Positions 24,401 through 34,941 of a stretch of 64,000 bases of DNA are shown piece by piece. The translations under genes were made by a program, and so were the position numbers. This DNA is from Cercis canadensis. Taxonomy: Eukaryota; Streptophyta; Magnoliopsida; Fabales; Fabaceae. Below the pieces are notes generated by a model, which was given only the letters and a program-made list of their open reading frames with translations, was not told the origin of the DNA and did no database searches. Where the stretch lies: assembly GCA_003255065.1 (NCBI GenBank), contig QAOA01002460.1, positions 1-64,000 on the forward strand, in the 5' to 3' direction. The number at the start of each line of letters is the position of its first letter. Within the stretch, counting starts at the first letter, position 1.

Positions 24401-24505
24401 AAGCTAAAAGAGGCTTTAAAGACCTTAAAATCAATTTTTTTTTTATTTTCTCTTTTTATTTTTTAGAAAACGTGTATCAACCTCGAACAAAATACGGTGT
24501 CTACA
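21458..24505 (-). mobile_element. ~3 kb LTR, solo-type, minus orientation
   Basis: Read on the minus strand the unit begins tgtagacaccgtattttgtt at 24505 and ends ttcccattttcttaatacg at 21458, where related copies (near 39385) have ttaataca followed by a primer-binding-like tggcgatttc. It contains ggtgcctaacaccttctcc and a string of motifs shared with 38960-39430, 39950-40400 and 31840-32070. No internal coding region adjoins either end, so it looks like a solo LTR of a long-LTR gypsy (Tat-like) or LARD element. The flanking pentamers taaat and tatgt do not match, so a target duplication is not confirmed. Confidence 0.65.
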
Positions 24506-25706
24506 TATGTCATCCTAACTGATTACAATATCTAAAGAAATCAGATTAGCGATGAAGTTTCAGCCCTCAGAACACGCAAAAGAGTAGCACCAAACATGTA
24601 GAGGATAATTCTTTAGTTATTTCTTTCAGCAGGGGGAGAAGGTGGAAGGTAATAGAAGAATTTCTTAAGATGAAAGAGTAAAAAGATGGAGGACAAGGAA
24701 ATCTTTTAGAAAATATAAATTGTGATGAAAACATTAGCTTAAAAGACAGTCCAAAGTCTCTGCAAATCTCCAAGCAGAAATATCATTCCTTAGATTTATC
24801 ATGGGATAGAATTGCACTCATGGCCTCTTTTTGCTAGACACACAGTATATAACTGAAGTGCTTCACCAGGAGCTTCAGATTTTTGCTTGCCCGAATGGCT
24901 CGAGAGGGTTGCCCTTTTATAGGCTTCATGCAACTACGTTCATTAATTTTACCCTAAGAGTACTTCCTTTCACACATAGGTACGGCGACAAAGTGTGCTT
25001 AAGGGTGCACATTTTTCAACATCTATTTACTGCTATCGCATGCAGCATTTACTAAGGAAGATAAAGATGTTGGGGGATCAACTTTTCACCAAATATTAAC
25101 TTGAAGCAAGTCAATATTTCAGCTCCCACCGAATGCCTTCTTTACAAACTAGATTTGTCTCGTAGTGCATAAATAACCAATGGCTATACTAGCATGAGGG
25201 TATATGGTGCATGATATGCACCACCACTAAATTCATCAAACCACATATTAATAGTTGCATTGTAACAATTCCAAGAATTCAGAGATGCAATAACATATTA
25301 GATCCATGAAACAAGACACTATTATGCCGTTATACTAGTTAGTAGTTTTCTAGTTTATATTTTTCAGTTACATCACATAATCTAGAGAGTTTTTAGGAGC
25401 ATAATCTACAGCTGTATGAGTCTCAAAATATGACCAAGGCAAGAGCTTTCAGATTTATAAAAAGATAATTATCAGTCCTCTCTTTCACCCTTTAATACTT
25501 TTCATCTTGCTTACTCATTCCATCTTAGCTATACCACACTTTTGTGCAGGGAAGAATTCAAGATTTTTCTAACATTGCTATGCATATCCCTTCAGGTTAC
25601 AAAGTACCAACAAAAATAAAAGAAAAGACAGTAATTTGGTTTCTTTTCTTTACAGAATTCAAAATTTTACATACACCATATGTATTCCATGAATATATCC
25701 ATTTCC
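22781..25706 (+). repeat. left copy of duplicated 2.9 kb block flanking the gap
   Basis: This block, containing part of the LTR and its 1.2 kb right flank, is nearly identical to 26081-29003 (roughly one difference per 100 bases in the flank by eye). The copy ends exactly at the run of Ns. Confidence 0.93.
24506..25706. other. flank of the LTR; no gene recognised
   Basis: Present twice (again at 27803-29003). Matching short open frames in both copies reflect the duplication, not coding selection. No family features were recognised on either strand. Confidence 0.45.
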
Positions 25707-26080
25707 NNNNNNNNNNNNNNNNNNNNNNNNNNNNNNNNNNNNNNNNNNNNNNNNNNNNNNNNNNNNNNNNNNNNNNNNNNNNNNNNNNNNNNNNNNNNNN
25801 NNNNNNNNNNNNNNNNNNNNNNNNNNNNNNNNNNNNNNNNNNNNNNNNNNNNNNNNNNNNNNNNNNNNNNNNNNNNNNNNNNNNNNNNNNNNNNNNNNNN
25901 NNNNNNNNNNNNNNNNNNNNNNNNNNNNNNNNNNNNNNNNNNNNNNNNNNNNNNNNNNNNNNNNNNNNNNNNNNNNNNNNNNNNNNNNNNNNNNNNNNNN
26001 NNNNNNNNNNNNNNNNNNNNNNNNNNNNNNNNNNNNNNNNNNNNNNNNNNNNNNNNNNNNNNNNNNNNNNNNNNNNNNNN
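25707..26080. other. assembly gap (374 Ns)
   Basis: Run of N from 25707 to 26080. Open frames crossing it are artefacts. Confidence 1.
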
Positions 26081-29003
26081 GACTGACAGGTCCAAGAATG
26101 ACCATTTAGAAACCAAATTTCATAACTATTATCCCAATTGACCAATTTGATTTTAAACATGACAAAATTCAAAACATTAAGACCAAAACACAAAATTTTC
26201 AAGAAAGGTCAAGCATCACTTTGATTTTTAATCAAGAACCTTAAAACACATTCAAGAAAATAAAGACAAAACAAACAAAATACTCAAAAGAAATCCACAA
26301 GAAGCATGGTCACTCCAACAAGACATGACAAATGGTACCAAAACAATAATAGGGCAACAAACATGTAAAACCTACAATACCATCAACCAAGAATATGCTA
26401 GAAAAAGACCAACCCTAAACAAAATCATGCTATATGGTAAAAACAAGCAAAACAACAATAAACTAAGTATTCAACCATAATCAAAATAGAAACTAAACAT
26501 AATCTCCCTAAACCAAAATAGCAAGAGGATATTCAAGAGAGGAGAAAAACAACAAAAATTAAAATGAAAGTCATGGAATTAAAATAAAATAGAGGCATTC
26601 AAGAGGGAAACAAAAAAAAAAACATATATTTCACATGGATTCAAACAAAAACCCACAAGAGAATGACAAGAAATAAAGAGAAGAGTGAAAGTTACCTAGT
26701 GTTTTTCAAGAAAACTCCTCTTCCTTGCTCAAAGGTATAGAACCCAACTCCAAGAAGCTCAAACCACTCTTGATTTCTTATTTTTCTCTCCAAAATTATC
26801 AAGAACACTCAATAACTCTCAACTTTCCTTTCTTTGATCTATTTTTTCAACTTCTCTCTCTTCCTTCATGTTTTCACCTTGAGAGCATATTATTGTATGA
26901 GGCTTTCTCCTCTCTTTTTCCCTAAATGCAATCAGCCCTCTCAACTTGGAGAGCAAGTTAAGGGTAGTTTGGTCCTTTCATACCCCTTTTGCACCTTCCT
27001 TCCACTTTCCTTTAGCCTTGACATGTCAAAAATCCAATAATTTTTCTCCAAAATGCCCTAACCAAATTGCAGACTTCAACCCCTCTAATTTTTATTTTTT
27101 TCATGCAAAAATAAGGTTAAGAAGCCTCCATTAGCAATTTTCCCAAAATTATTTTGCACAAGCAACTTCCATAAAGCTTCATTGAGGCTAGATCTTTTTA
27201 CTTATGCTTGAGAAAATTATTTAAACCCTAGTTGACCTCTTCTAGATTTTTTAAAAAAATTATTTATTTTTTTGATTAAAAATAAAAATCACAAAAACCT
27301 TAATGGGCCAAATTAGGTCAAAATGAGCCCAAAGAGCTCAACCTTGGACCTATGTTGGTCCAATTGGTTCCAAATTAAAACTCAAACAAATTAAATAGTT
27401 CAACAAACATATATAATTTATTTGCCTAAAAATATTAGAAAAATAAAAAAATAGGTGGGCCCAAAGACTCCAAAACTAGGGTTTTAGCATGACGGATCAA
27501 GCTCAAAACTTGAATTTTGACCCAAAATCACCAAAAACCCAGAAAATTATAATTTTTATGTCCAAACAAAGCATTCAAAACAAATTAAATTGGTCAAAAG
27601 ACCCCAAACTCAAATTTAAAGAAAATGGACCAAAGAGCTTCCTAACTTGTATTAAAATGAAGTGGGACAATGCCCAAAAAACAAAATTTTGATCCAAAAG
27701 CTAAAAGAGGCTTTAAAGACCTTAAAATCAATTTTTTTTTTATTTTCTCTTTTTTTTTTTTAGAAAACGTGTATCAACCTCGAACAAAATACAGTGTCTA
27801 CATATGTCATCCTAACTGATTACAATATCTAAAGAAATCAGATTAGCGATGAAGTTTCAGCCCTCAGAACACGCAAAATAGTAGCACCAAACATGTAGAG
27901 GATAATTCTTTAGTTATTTCTTTCAGCAGGGGGAGAAGGTGGAAGGTAATAGAAGAATTTGTTAAGATAAAAGAGTAAAAAGATGGAGGACAAGGAAATC
28001 TTTTAGAAAATATAAATTGTGATGAAAACATTAGCTTAAAAGACAGTCCAAAGTCTCTGCAAATCTCCAAGCAGAAATATCATTCCTTAGATTTATCATG
28101 GGATAGAATTGCACTCATGGCCTCTTTTTGCTAGACACACAGTATATAACTGAAGTGCTTCACCAGGAGCTTCAGATTTTTGCTTGCCCGAATGGCTCGA
28201 GAGGGTTGCCCTTTTATAGGCTTCATGCAACTACGTTCATTAATTTTACCCTAAGAGTACTTCCTTTCACACATAGGTACGGCGACAAAGTGTGCTTAAG
28301 GGTGCACATTTTTCAACATCTATTTACTGCTATCGCATGCAGCATTTACTAAGGAAGATAAAGATGTTGGGGGATCAACTTTTCACCAAATATTAACTTG
28401 AAGCAAGTCAATATTTCAGCTCCCACCGAATGCCTTCTTTACAAACTAGATTTGTCTCGTAGTGCATAAATAACCAATGGCTATACTAGCATGAGGGTAT
28501 ATGGTGCGTGATATGCACCACCACTAAATTCATCAAACCACATATTAATAGTTGTATTGTAACAATTCCAAGAATTCAGAGATGCAATAACATATTAGAT
28601 CCATGAAACAAGACACTATTATGCCGTTATACTAGTTAGTAGTTTTCTAGTTTATATTTTTCAGTTATATCACATAATCTAGAGAGTTTTTAGGAGCATA
28701 ATCTACAGCTGTGTGAGTCTCAAAATATGACCAAGGCAAGAGCTTTCAGATTTATAAAAAGATAATTATCAGTCATCTCTTTCACCCTTTAATACTTTTC
28801 ATCTTGCTTACTCATTCCATCTTAGCTATACCACACTTTTGTGCAGGGCAGAATTCAAGATTTTTCTAACATTGCTATGCATATCCCTTCAGGTTACAAA
28901 GTACCAACAAAAATAAAAGAAAAGACAGTAATTTGGTTTCTTTTCTTTACAGAATTCAAAATTTTACATACACCATATGTATTCCATGAATATATCCATT
29001 TCC
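26081..29003 (+). repeat. right copy of duplicated 2.9 kb block
   Basis: Starts immediately after the gap with gactgacaggtccaagaatg, the same as 22781. It contains the LTR terminus at 27802 and the same 1.2 kb flank, then continues 36 bases further to the CACTA element at 29040. Confidence 0.93.
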
Positions 29004-30029
29004 GCAAAGGCTCGGTTTGTTTTCTTAAGCCAAAATATTCACTACAAGAAAAGAAGGATTTTCTCGCGGAACAAAATTTCGTGAAAAAATCACTCAATTT
29101 CTTGCGGATTTTCTCACAACTTTTGACTCTTAGGATTTTCTCACGGACAGAGTTGCCTGTGAGAAAGATCCATGAGAAAATCCTTGAGGAAAAGCATCCC
29201 AACCGTCATAATTATTGTGTGTAGTGTTCTCATGGACATTATTTGTGAGAGAAATCAAATTTTGTCACGGATTTTCTCACGACATACCAAATTCGTGAGA
29301 AATTCCGTGAGAACTCACTGAGCACAATTTCATTTAAAATTTGAATTTTAGGGTTTATTCTCACAGACAAATTCCTTGAGAAATTTTGCATTTCATCTTC
29401 CTTGCGTAACCACAACCTCCATTTTCAAAAATCCTTTAACCTCTCTCCTTTCTCCTCTGTTCTCTTTCTCTCTTCCTGGATGTTTCTCCACCATTTCCTC
29501 TTCTTCTACTTGGGTTTTGCAATGGATGACATCCTCTTCCACCCTATCAGTTTAGCTTTTGGATTTTTAGCTTTGAGGTATGTTCCACTATCCCTCTCTT
29601 GTCTCTATTTTTTTTTTATGTATTTTCTATGAGGAATTGTCTGTCAATTTGTATGCATATTATCTGTTTTAGCTATTTAGAATGTTTATTGGTTATTTTA
29701 GATAGTATAGGAGTTGTTTTGGATGTAGTTGAATAGTGTAGGTTTATGGCGGAATTTAAGTAGTGAAATTGATAATGAATTTATATAATTTGTTAAGATT
29801 AGGTTGAGGTTTTTGTTATATTATTGATGTGGAATAATTCTAGAATTTTTTGAATGATGTAGAATTAGTTTTGTAATTTTTCCTACTATTGTGTAACTTT
29901 TACTTGTATAGCTAGCTAATTTTTAGTTATAGAATGAATTTTTATTTTGTGACTGGGTTCTTATGTAATTATGTGGAATTTTGAATTCTTGGATTGTTCA
30001 AGTTTTAGGGGAGACTTTGCCTAATTTTT

Positions 30030-30270
30030 TGTTTATGATTTAGGGTTAGAGGTTTAGACATTTAGGGATTAGGGTTAGGATTTAGGATTGTAGGGTTTAG
30101 GAGTTTTAGTTTTAGGATTTGAGATTTAGGGTTTAGGTTTTGATGTTTGGGGTTTAGGGGTTTAAGATTTGGGATTTTGGGTTTAGGTTTAGGTTTAGGG
30201 TTGTAGGTTTTGGGGTTTAGGTTTTAGAATTTAGGTTTAAGGGTTTGAGGTTTATGGTATAAGGGTTTAG
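30030..30270 (+). repeat. degenerate telomere-like TTTAGGG tract
   Basis: Many imperfect copies of tttagggtt, ttaggatttagg and ggtttaggttt lie upstream of the tnpA-like start codon. A related tract in the opposite sense lies at 59380-59530 within a homologous segment, so the tract belongs to the transposon family rather than to a chromosome end. Confidence 0.75.
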
Positions 30271-30324
30271 GTAATTTATTATTTTATTAATTTATGCTTA
30301 ATTAATTACTCTTTTGTATTAAAG

Positions 30325-31674
30325 ATGTCAGACCACCCTAGGCATTCGCCTTCAACATCTGGGCCTTCCAAGAAGGACAAAGGGAAGGGTGTTGGTCGAT
30401 CATCTCAAACTGAGCCAGCATCCTGGTCCTTGTTCATGCCGACCCTGAGGTTGGCATGCACACCATCGCCCAATGTTATGTATGAACAATTCGGAGCAGT
30501 GAGCCTGGGCAATGCATTATCGGCTATTGGAAGGTCGTCTCATGCTAGTCTGATCATCTCAGACTCACCATTGCCTGGCACCCGAGCGGCTGATGGTAGC
30601 TTGTGGATTTTTCCACACATGAGGAAGTAGTAAGTAAATCCTAATACTTGACATAGTAAATTTGTAGGGTTTATAGTTTATTATTTCCATATGGATTACT
30701 TTTGTAGCTTTCTTCCTTCCAATGAGCTTGTCCACTATCTTTCGACTATTTATAAGTTGAAATATGAGGACTCGTGGCTAGACTTCACCTCTGTTCCTAA
30801 TAAGGTGAAGGACTTGTGGTGGGCCGAGTTCAAGGTAATAATACTTATATTACCTTTAATGTTAATAAAAGTAGCTTCATTTTAATGTTGACTAACCGTG
30901 ATATTCTATTTTTTAATGCACAGGAAATGTATATGGGATCCACAGTATGAAATCCATATTTGTAGATATGACTTTCAAAATACAATGATAACATTCGCAC
31001 CTTTTTCTAAGACATTAGGACCAGGAAGAAAAAGGGCAAATAGTTTAGCTTTAATGTGTTGGACACCCTAAGATCAAAATGGGGCTCCGCACAGTACAAG
31101 GCCGTGCCTGAGCAAACAAGAAGAACTAGTCCTTGGATCAGGGCGATTGTAGGGGCGGTTCCATAACTATATCTGAACATAAACAGAGGTTAGTAAGTTC
31201 CTAATTAAGAACGTAGTTAAATATTGTAGTTAATTTAAAATTTTGTTTATGTTTACTAACAGTTGCACTTTTTTTGGTAGATGAAAAAGTTGGGGAGAGA
31301 GCCCAATGCACCAGAGGTCTTTTGCCACCTCCAGCACAGTTCCAACAAGGGCTAGGTCCATCCAGAAGCTCAAACTCAATCCACTTATGTAAGTACTTTT
31401 CAAGTTAATTACTTTTTATGTCAATTCTATTGCTAGAGTTTTAAATTTCAATACTAATGTGAGAAATTTATCTATGTAGATTGTGTTTGAGAGGGGCTGG
31501 TCTGAGAGCCAGGCCCATTCCTCTTCTTATTCTATTGACGACACCGGGTTATGGCTTGATGTTGTCGGCAGCAAGAACAAGAAGGTTCGCATTTATGGCA
31601 TGGGCAAGCTACCCAACCCTCCCAGTAGCCAGATCCTCGCCTGTCAGAGATGTTGTCATATGTGGCTGCCTTGA
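30325..31674 (+). pseudogene. Ptta/En/Spm tnpA-like transposase gene, decayed
   Basis: Exon-like blocks follow in the family order: a Ser/Gly-rich start from ATG 30325 (MSDHPRHSPSTSGPSKKDKG) to about 30620 with a donor gtaagt; a block at 30700-30834 (STIYKLKYEDSWLDFTSVPN, then KVKDLWWAEFK) followed by gtaata; a third from 30925 (WDPQYEIHICRYDF, later LDTLRSKWGSAQYKA after frameshifts); MKKLGREPNAPEVFCHLQ near 31281; and FERGWSESQAHSSSYSIDDT near 31486. These correspond to the plant transposase of the Ptta/En/Spm family (PF03004), an accessory DNA-binding protein of CACTA elements. Stops and frameshifts in the third block and a stop in the MKKLG block make it non-functional. Confidence 0.75.
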
Positions 31675-31746
31675 CGCAGGGGTCCAGGAGCTGGAGACTT
31701 ACAAGACAATAATTCATACCTATCTTGGGGTGTCCTCTAGCTCATN

Positions 31747-32444
31747 CTTCCATTGCTCTCAAATAATAATCTAAACATGCATACAAATAATAAAATAACA
31801 AATATTCTACAAAATGAAAAAAAAAACAATTAAAACGAAAATTTAAATGTGCTATGCTTGCAACTAATGACTCCTAATCCTTCTACCTGTTCATCACATA
31901 AAGCATTTCTAGGATGGTGTTTATCCTTACTTAGGATGGATAAAGTGGGCCACCCGATATTCAGATGGATCATCCTATCTTTCCATCAGAAGTAAGAGGC
32001 CTATAGAGACTAATCGTTCAATCACATTCTTAAATGCTATACAAATGTATGAGTATAAGTATTACAATACTTGTCTCAGGGAAGGAGATTTTCATTACAT
32101 TCAAACTAAAAAGAAAGGGAATGATAATCTTCCAACTTTGAGCTTCCAATCGATCTTTCAAAATCAAATTCTCAAGTTGCTGAAATTCTCAAGCATCAAC
32201 ATTGAAGGCTCAATAAAAAATTCCAAATATCAAAAGAAAATGTAATTACAACATCAAATATGGCAACCTTCCCCATTTTTAGCATCAAAATAGCAAACAA
32301 AAATGACTAAAATCAGTACAAAATATTTATCAACATAGCAAGAAAAAATAAGACTAAAACAACATTAAATAATGTCAAAAACAGCATGCAAAATAAGTAC
32401 TAAACAACCATCATTTTAATATTAAAAAAGTAACCCAAATAGAC
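31747..32444 (-). repeat. LTR-derived fragment between two single Ns
   Basis: Bases 31840-32070 resemble the LTR family of 21458-24505 in the same sense (gcaactaatgactcctaatc, catcacataaagcattt, tattacaatacttgtctcag). The fragment sits inside the CACTA element and is bounded exactly by the Ns at 31746 and 32445, so its placement may be a scaffolding artefact. Confidence 0.5.
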
Positions 32445-33227
32445 NTTTCTCTTGGATTTATGTCCAAGAGAAATTTCTCACGGACAATAGGCTTAAAGAA
32501 AGTCCACGACTTATGTGTGAGAACTTCTCATGCGTTCCATCTGTGGATCCATGAGAAATTTCTTATTGACAAATTTTCCTATGAGAACATCATTTTGTTA
32601 CGAAGGTTTTTCTCTCGCTGTAGAGTCCATGAGAAATTCTGTGACAACATGATTTCTCACAGAATTTTAGTCCTTTTCTCATGGATTTTGTCCGTGAGAA
32701 AAAACCAGTTTTCTTTTAGTGGTTTTCTATAGAAGTCATTTCTATCGAAACGAAAGGAGCCAAAGGGAAAATAAAGAAAACATTTTTAAACACTAATTTG
32801 TTCAAAGAATTAGAAAATGAAGTCTTTAGATGGACCAATCAAGTCAGCATATACAATTTACATTGTCTTCAGCTCATACAAGCCTCCATTCTATATAACT
32901 TCTTTTACTTATACTTCCTTTTTTCTTGAAGCTTAAAATTTGTCATGATATATATCAAATTATGGAGATACAGCCACAACGTTACCATTTAACGTGCTTT
33001 GTTGTAGTACTCATTTTTTCAATAGCTATTGTAGACTTGGTTCTAACTTTGAGCTTGCAACGTGATTAGTTGGTATTAATATATGAATAAAAAAGAAAAA
33101 GAAAAATAAGTACAATTACAAGAAGGATACTCCATTGCATTATCCAAATTAAATTAAAGACATAAAGTAGAATACTCCAAATGATTCCAAATATCAGAGT
33201 CAAAAAGTTGGATCGTCTAAGATAGTG

Positions 33228-33680
33228 TCGATGACAAAGCCCATCTATAGTAATGAAAGGGACACAAGTTATTGACCAGAGCACCAACCAGAAATCAATA
33301 TATAAATTGTAAAATTTCATATTTTTCTTCATACGGTCCTTGAAACTCAAAATAGTTGACTAGTCGATGACAAAGCCCATTTATAGTAATGAAAGGGACA
33401 AAAGTTATTGACCATACCACCAACCAGAAATTAATTTATGTAATATGTCATACTATTTGAGATTAGTCAATATGAGAATGACATATATATAAATTAACTA
33501 TTTTTAAATTTATTCAAAAAAATAACATAAATTATATTTATATTCAATAAAATATAAAAATTATATATACTTGCCACGTCAGTATAGTATGACATACTCA
33601 TGTAGTATTATAGAATCCCCGATATATAAATTATAAAATTTCATATTTTTCTTCATACGGTCCTTGAAACTCAAAATAGT
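33228..33680 (+). repeat. tandem duplication, second copy split by a MITE
   Basis: gatgacaaagcccatctatag through actcaaaatagttgact occurs at 33228-33360 and again from 33365 to about 33680. In the second copy ~188 bases intervene between agaaattaa and tatataaatt, where copy 1 is continuous. Confidence 0.8.
33435..33622. mobile_element. small MITE (~188 bp)
   Basis: The insertion starts near tttatgtaatatgtcatacta and ends near tagtatgacatactcatgtag tattatagaatcccc (two adjacent words), so its ends carry the inverted motif atgtcatacta/tagtatgacat. The empty site is the neighbouring copy 1 near 33297. No coding capacity. Confidence 0.65.
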
Positions 33681-34941
33681 TGACTCATCTTGAATTAAAC
33701 ATAACATTTTTAGCCGAAATAAATTATTTAAAAGATGAGTTTTCAGATATATGACAACATGTAAGTTTGAACTTAAAACTTTATGCTAATGTAATTCTTT
33801 ATTACTAGACTACACATCTAGTAGTTCCAAGTGTTAAGACGATTGTGAACTATGTTTCTTGCATTCCTTGGTGAAATTTATTTTTTCACTATAAAGTGGA
33901 ATAGTTGCATTTTGTTAGAGATGTTTACCGAATAACTCATTTATAAACAATAAGTCAAGGTTATGTTAATCTTTTAATGCTTTGCCCCGTTTATAATCAA
34001 GGGGTGGTACGGTGTTTGTTGGTTGCTGGTGTTCTAATTCCTATAAGTGGCGGACCTTGAAGTAAAACGATGAGGGGTTAAAGGGAGATTAATTTTTTTT
34101 TGGAAGGGCCAATTAAAGTTTTTAAATTTTTTGGGAGAACTATATTAATTTTTTAAATTAAATTGCAAAAAGAAAAAAATTGGGGACAGTCACCCCTTTT
34201 GTCCTAATGAAGATCCACTTGTGATGGTATTGGGCTGGAATTTGGTGTAAAGTTGATAAGACCAAAAGCTTGATTTAAAAAATATAGTCTTCAAGTTAGG
34301 TGTTATTTTCTGTTGAAGGTTCTGATTTTTTAGAGAACCATGTCTTGATAAAACTTAAAACCAAATACTGTTTTTTATAATCACAATATTTTTATGTAAA
34401 GATAAACACAATTTCTGACAGTTAATTGGGTTGTTGGTTAGATGCAAAAGTAATTATCTATGTTACAGAGGAGATAATTCTAAGCATGTTTGTAATTACT
34501 GGTAACGTGACAACACTTTGATATTCTAAGTTCATAACTTTCTCTAATTGACAAGAACTACTGGCAGGAAATTTGACTGCTTCTTAATGAGTATTGTATA
34601 CCTAATCTGCTTCACAATTTATAAGAAATCTTTTCAAGGGTCTTGGTTTTACCAAATTGAACTTTATATATTCTGTAATATTGGAGGTTACATTCTGCAT
34701 ATGATATTTTGAAGCAAATGGACATCTCATATTCAGTCTTCTTTATTTTTTCCTTATAAATACTAAAATATAGAAACTAACATGGTCAATAGTTTTCGAA
34801 CTCGTGCAAAGGACAGGTACAATCTAGTGTATGTTTGAACTAAAAACCTCATGCTAACCCTACTTTTATTACTAGATTACACATCTAGTAGATTTATTCA
34901 AAGACAGAGCTTGATCAAACCCAACTCCTTGCACATCTAAC

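Larger units (their letters stand above)
29040..32721 (+). mobile_element. CACTA (En/Spm-type) transposon, non-autonomous
   Basis: The left end is cactacaagaaaagaaggat at 29040. The right end reads, on the minus strand from 32721, cactaaaagaaaactggttt. Arrays of short subterminal repeats around ttctcacggac / catgagaaa lie at 29050-29400 and 32445-32710 on both strands, as expected for transposase-binding sites of this superfamily. Only tnpA-like (Ptta/En/Spm) coding remains are present; the catalytic tnp2 gene is absent. The flanking triplets att and gtt do not match exactly. Single Ns at 31746 and 32445 interrupt the sequence. Confidence 0.82.
32722..34941. other. no gene recognised; local repeats
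   Basis: Contains a tandem duplication with a MITE in the second copy (separate entries), and a short repeat ttattactagac/ttacacatctagtag at 33805-33828 and again at 34868-34890. No coding signal. Confidence 0.5.

Noticed and set aside
24567..25055. Open frames present in two identical copies (again near 27864-28352)
   Set aside because: Their identity follows from the block duplication; no family resemblance, no splice context, and stops elsewhere in the region.
25544..26202. Long open frames crossing 25707-26080
   Set aside because: They consist almost entirely of unknown residues from the run of Ns.
31481..31774. 97-aa open frame overlapping the tnpA-like pseudogene
   Set aside because: It is in a different frame from the recognisable transposase block (FERGWSESQ) and crosses an N.
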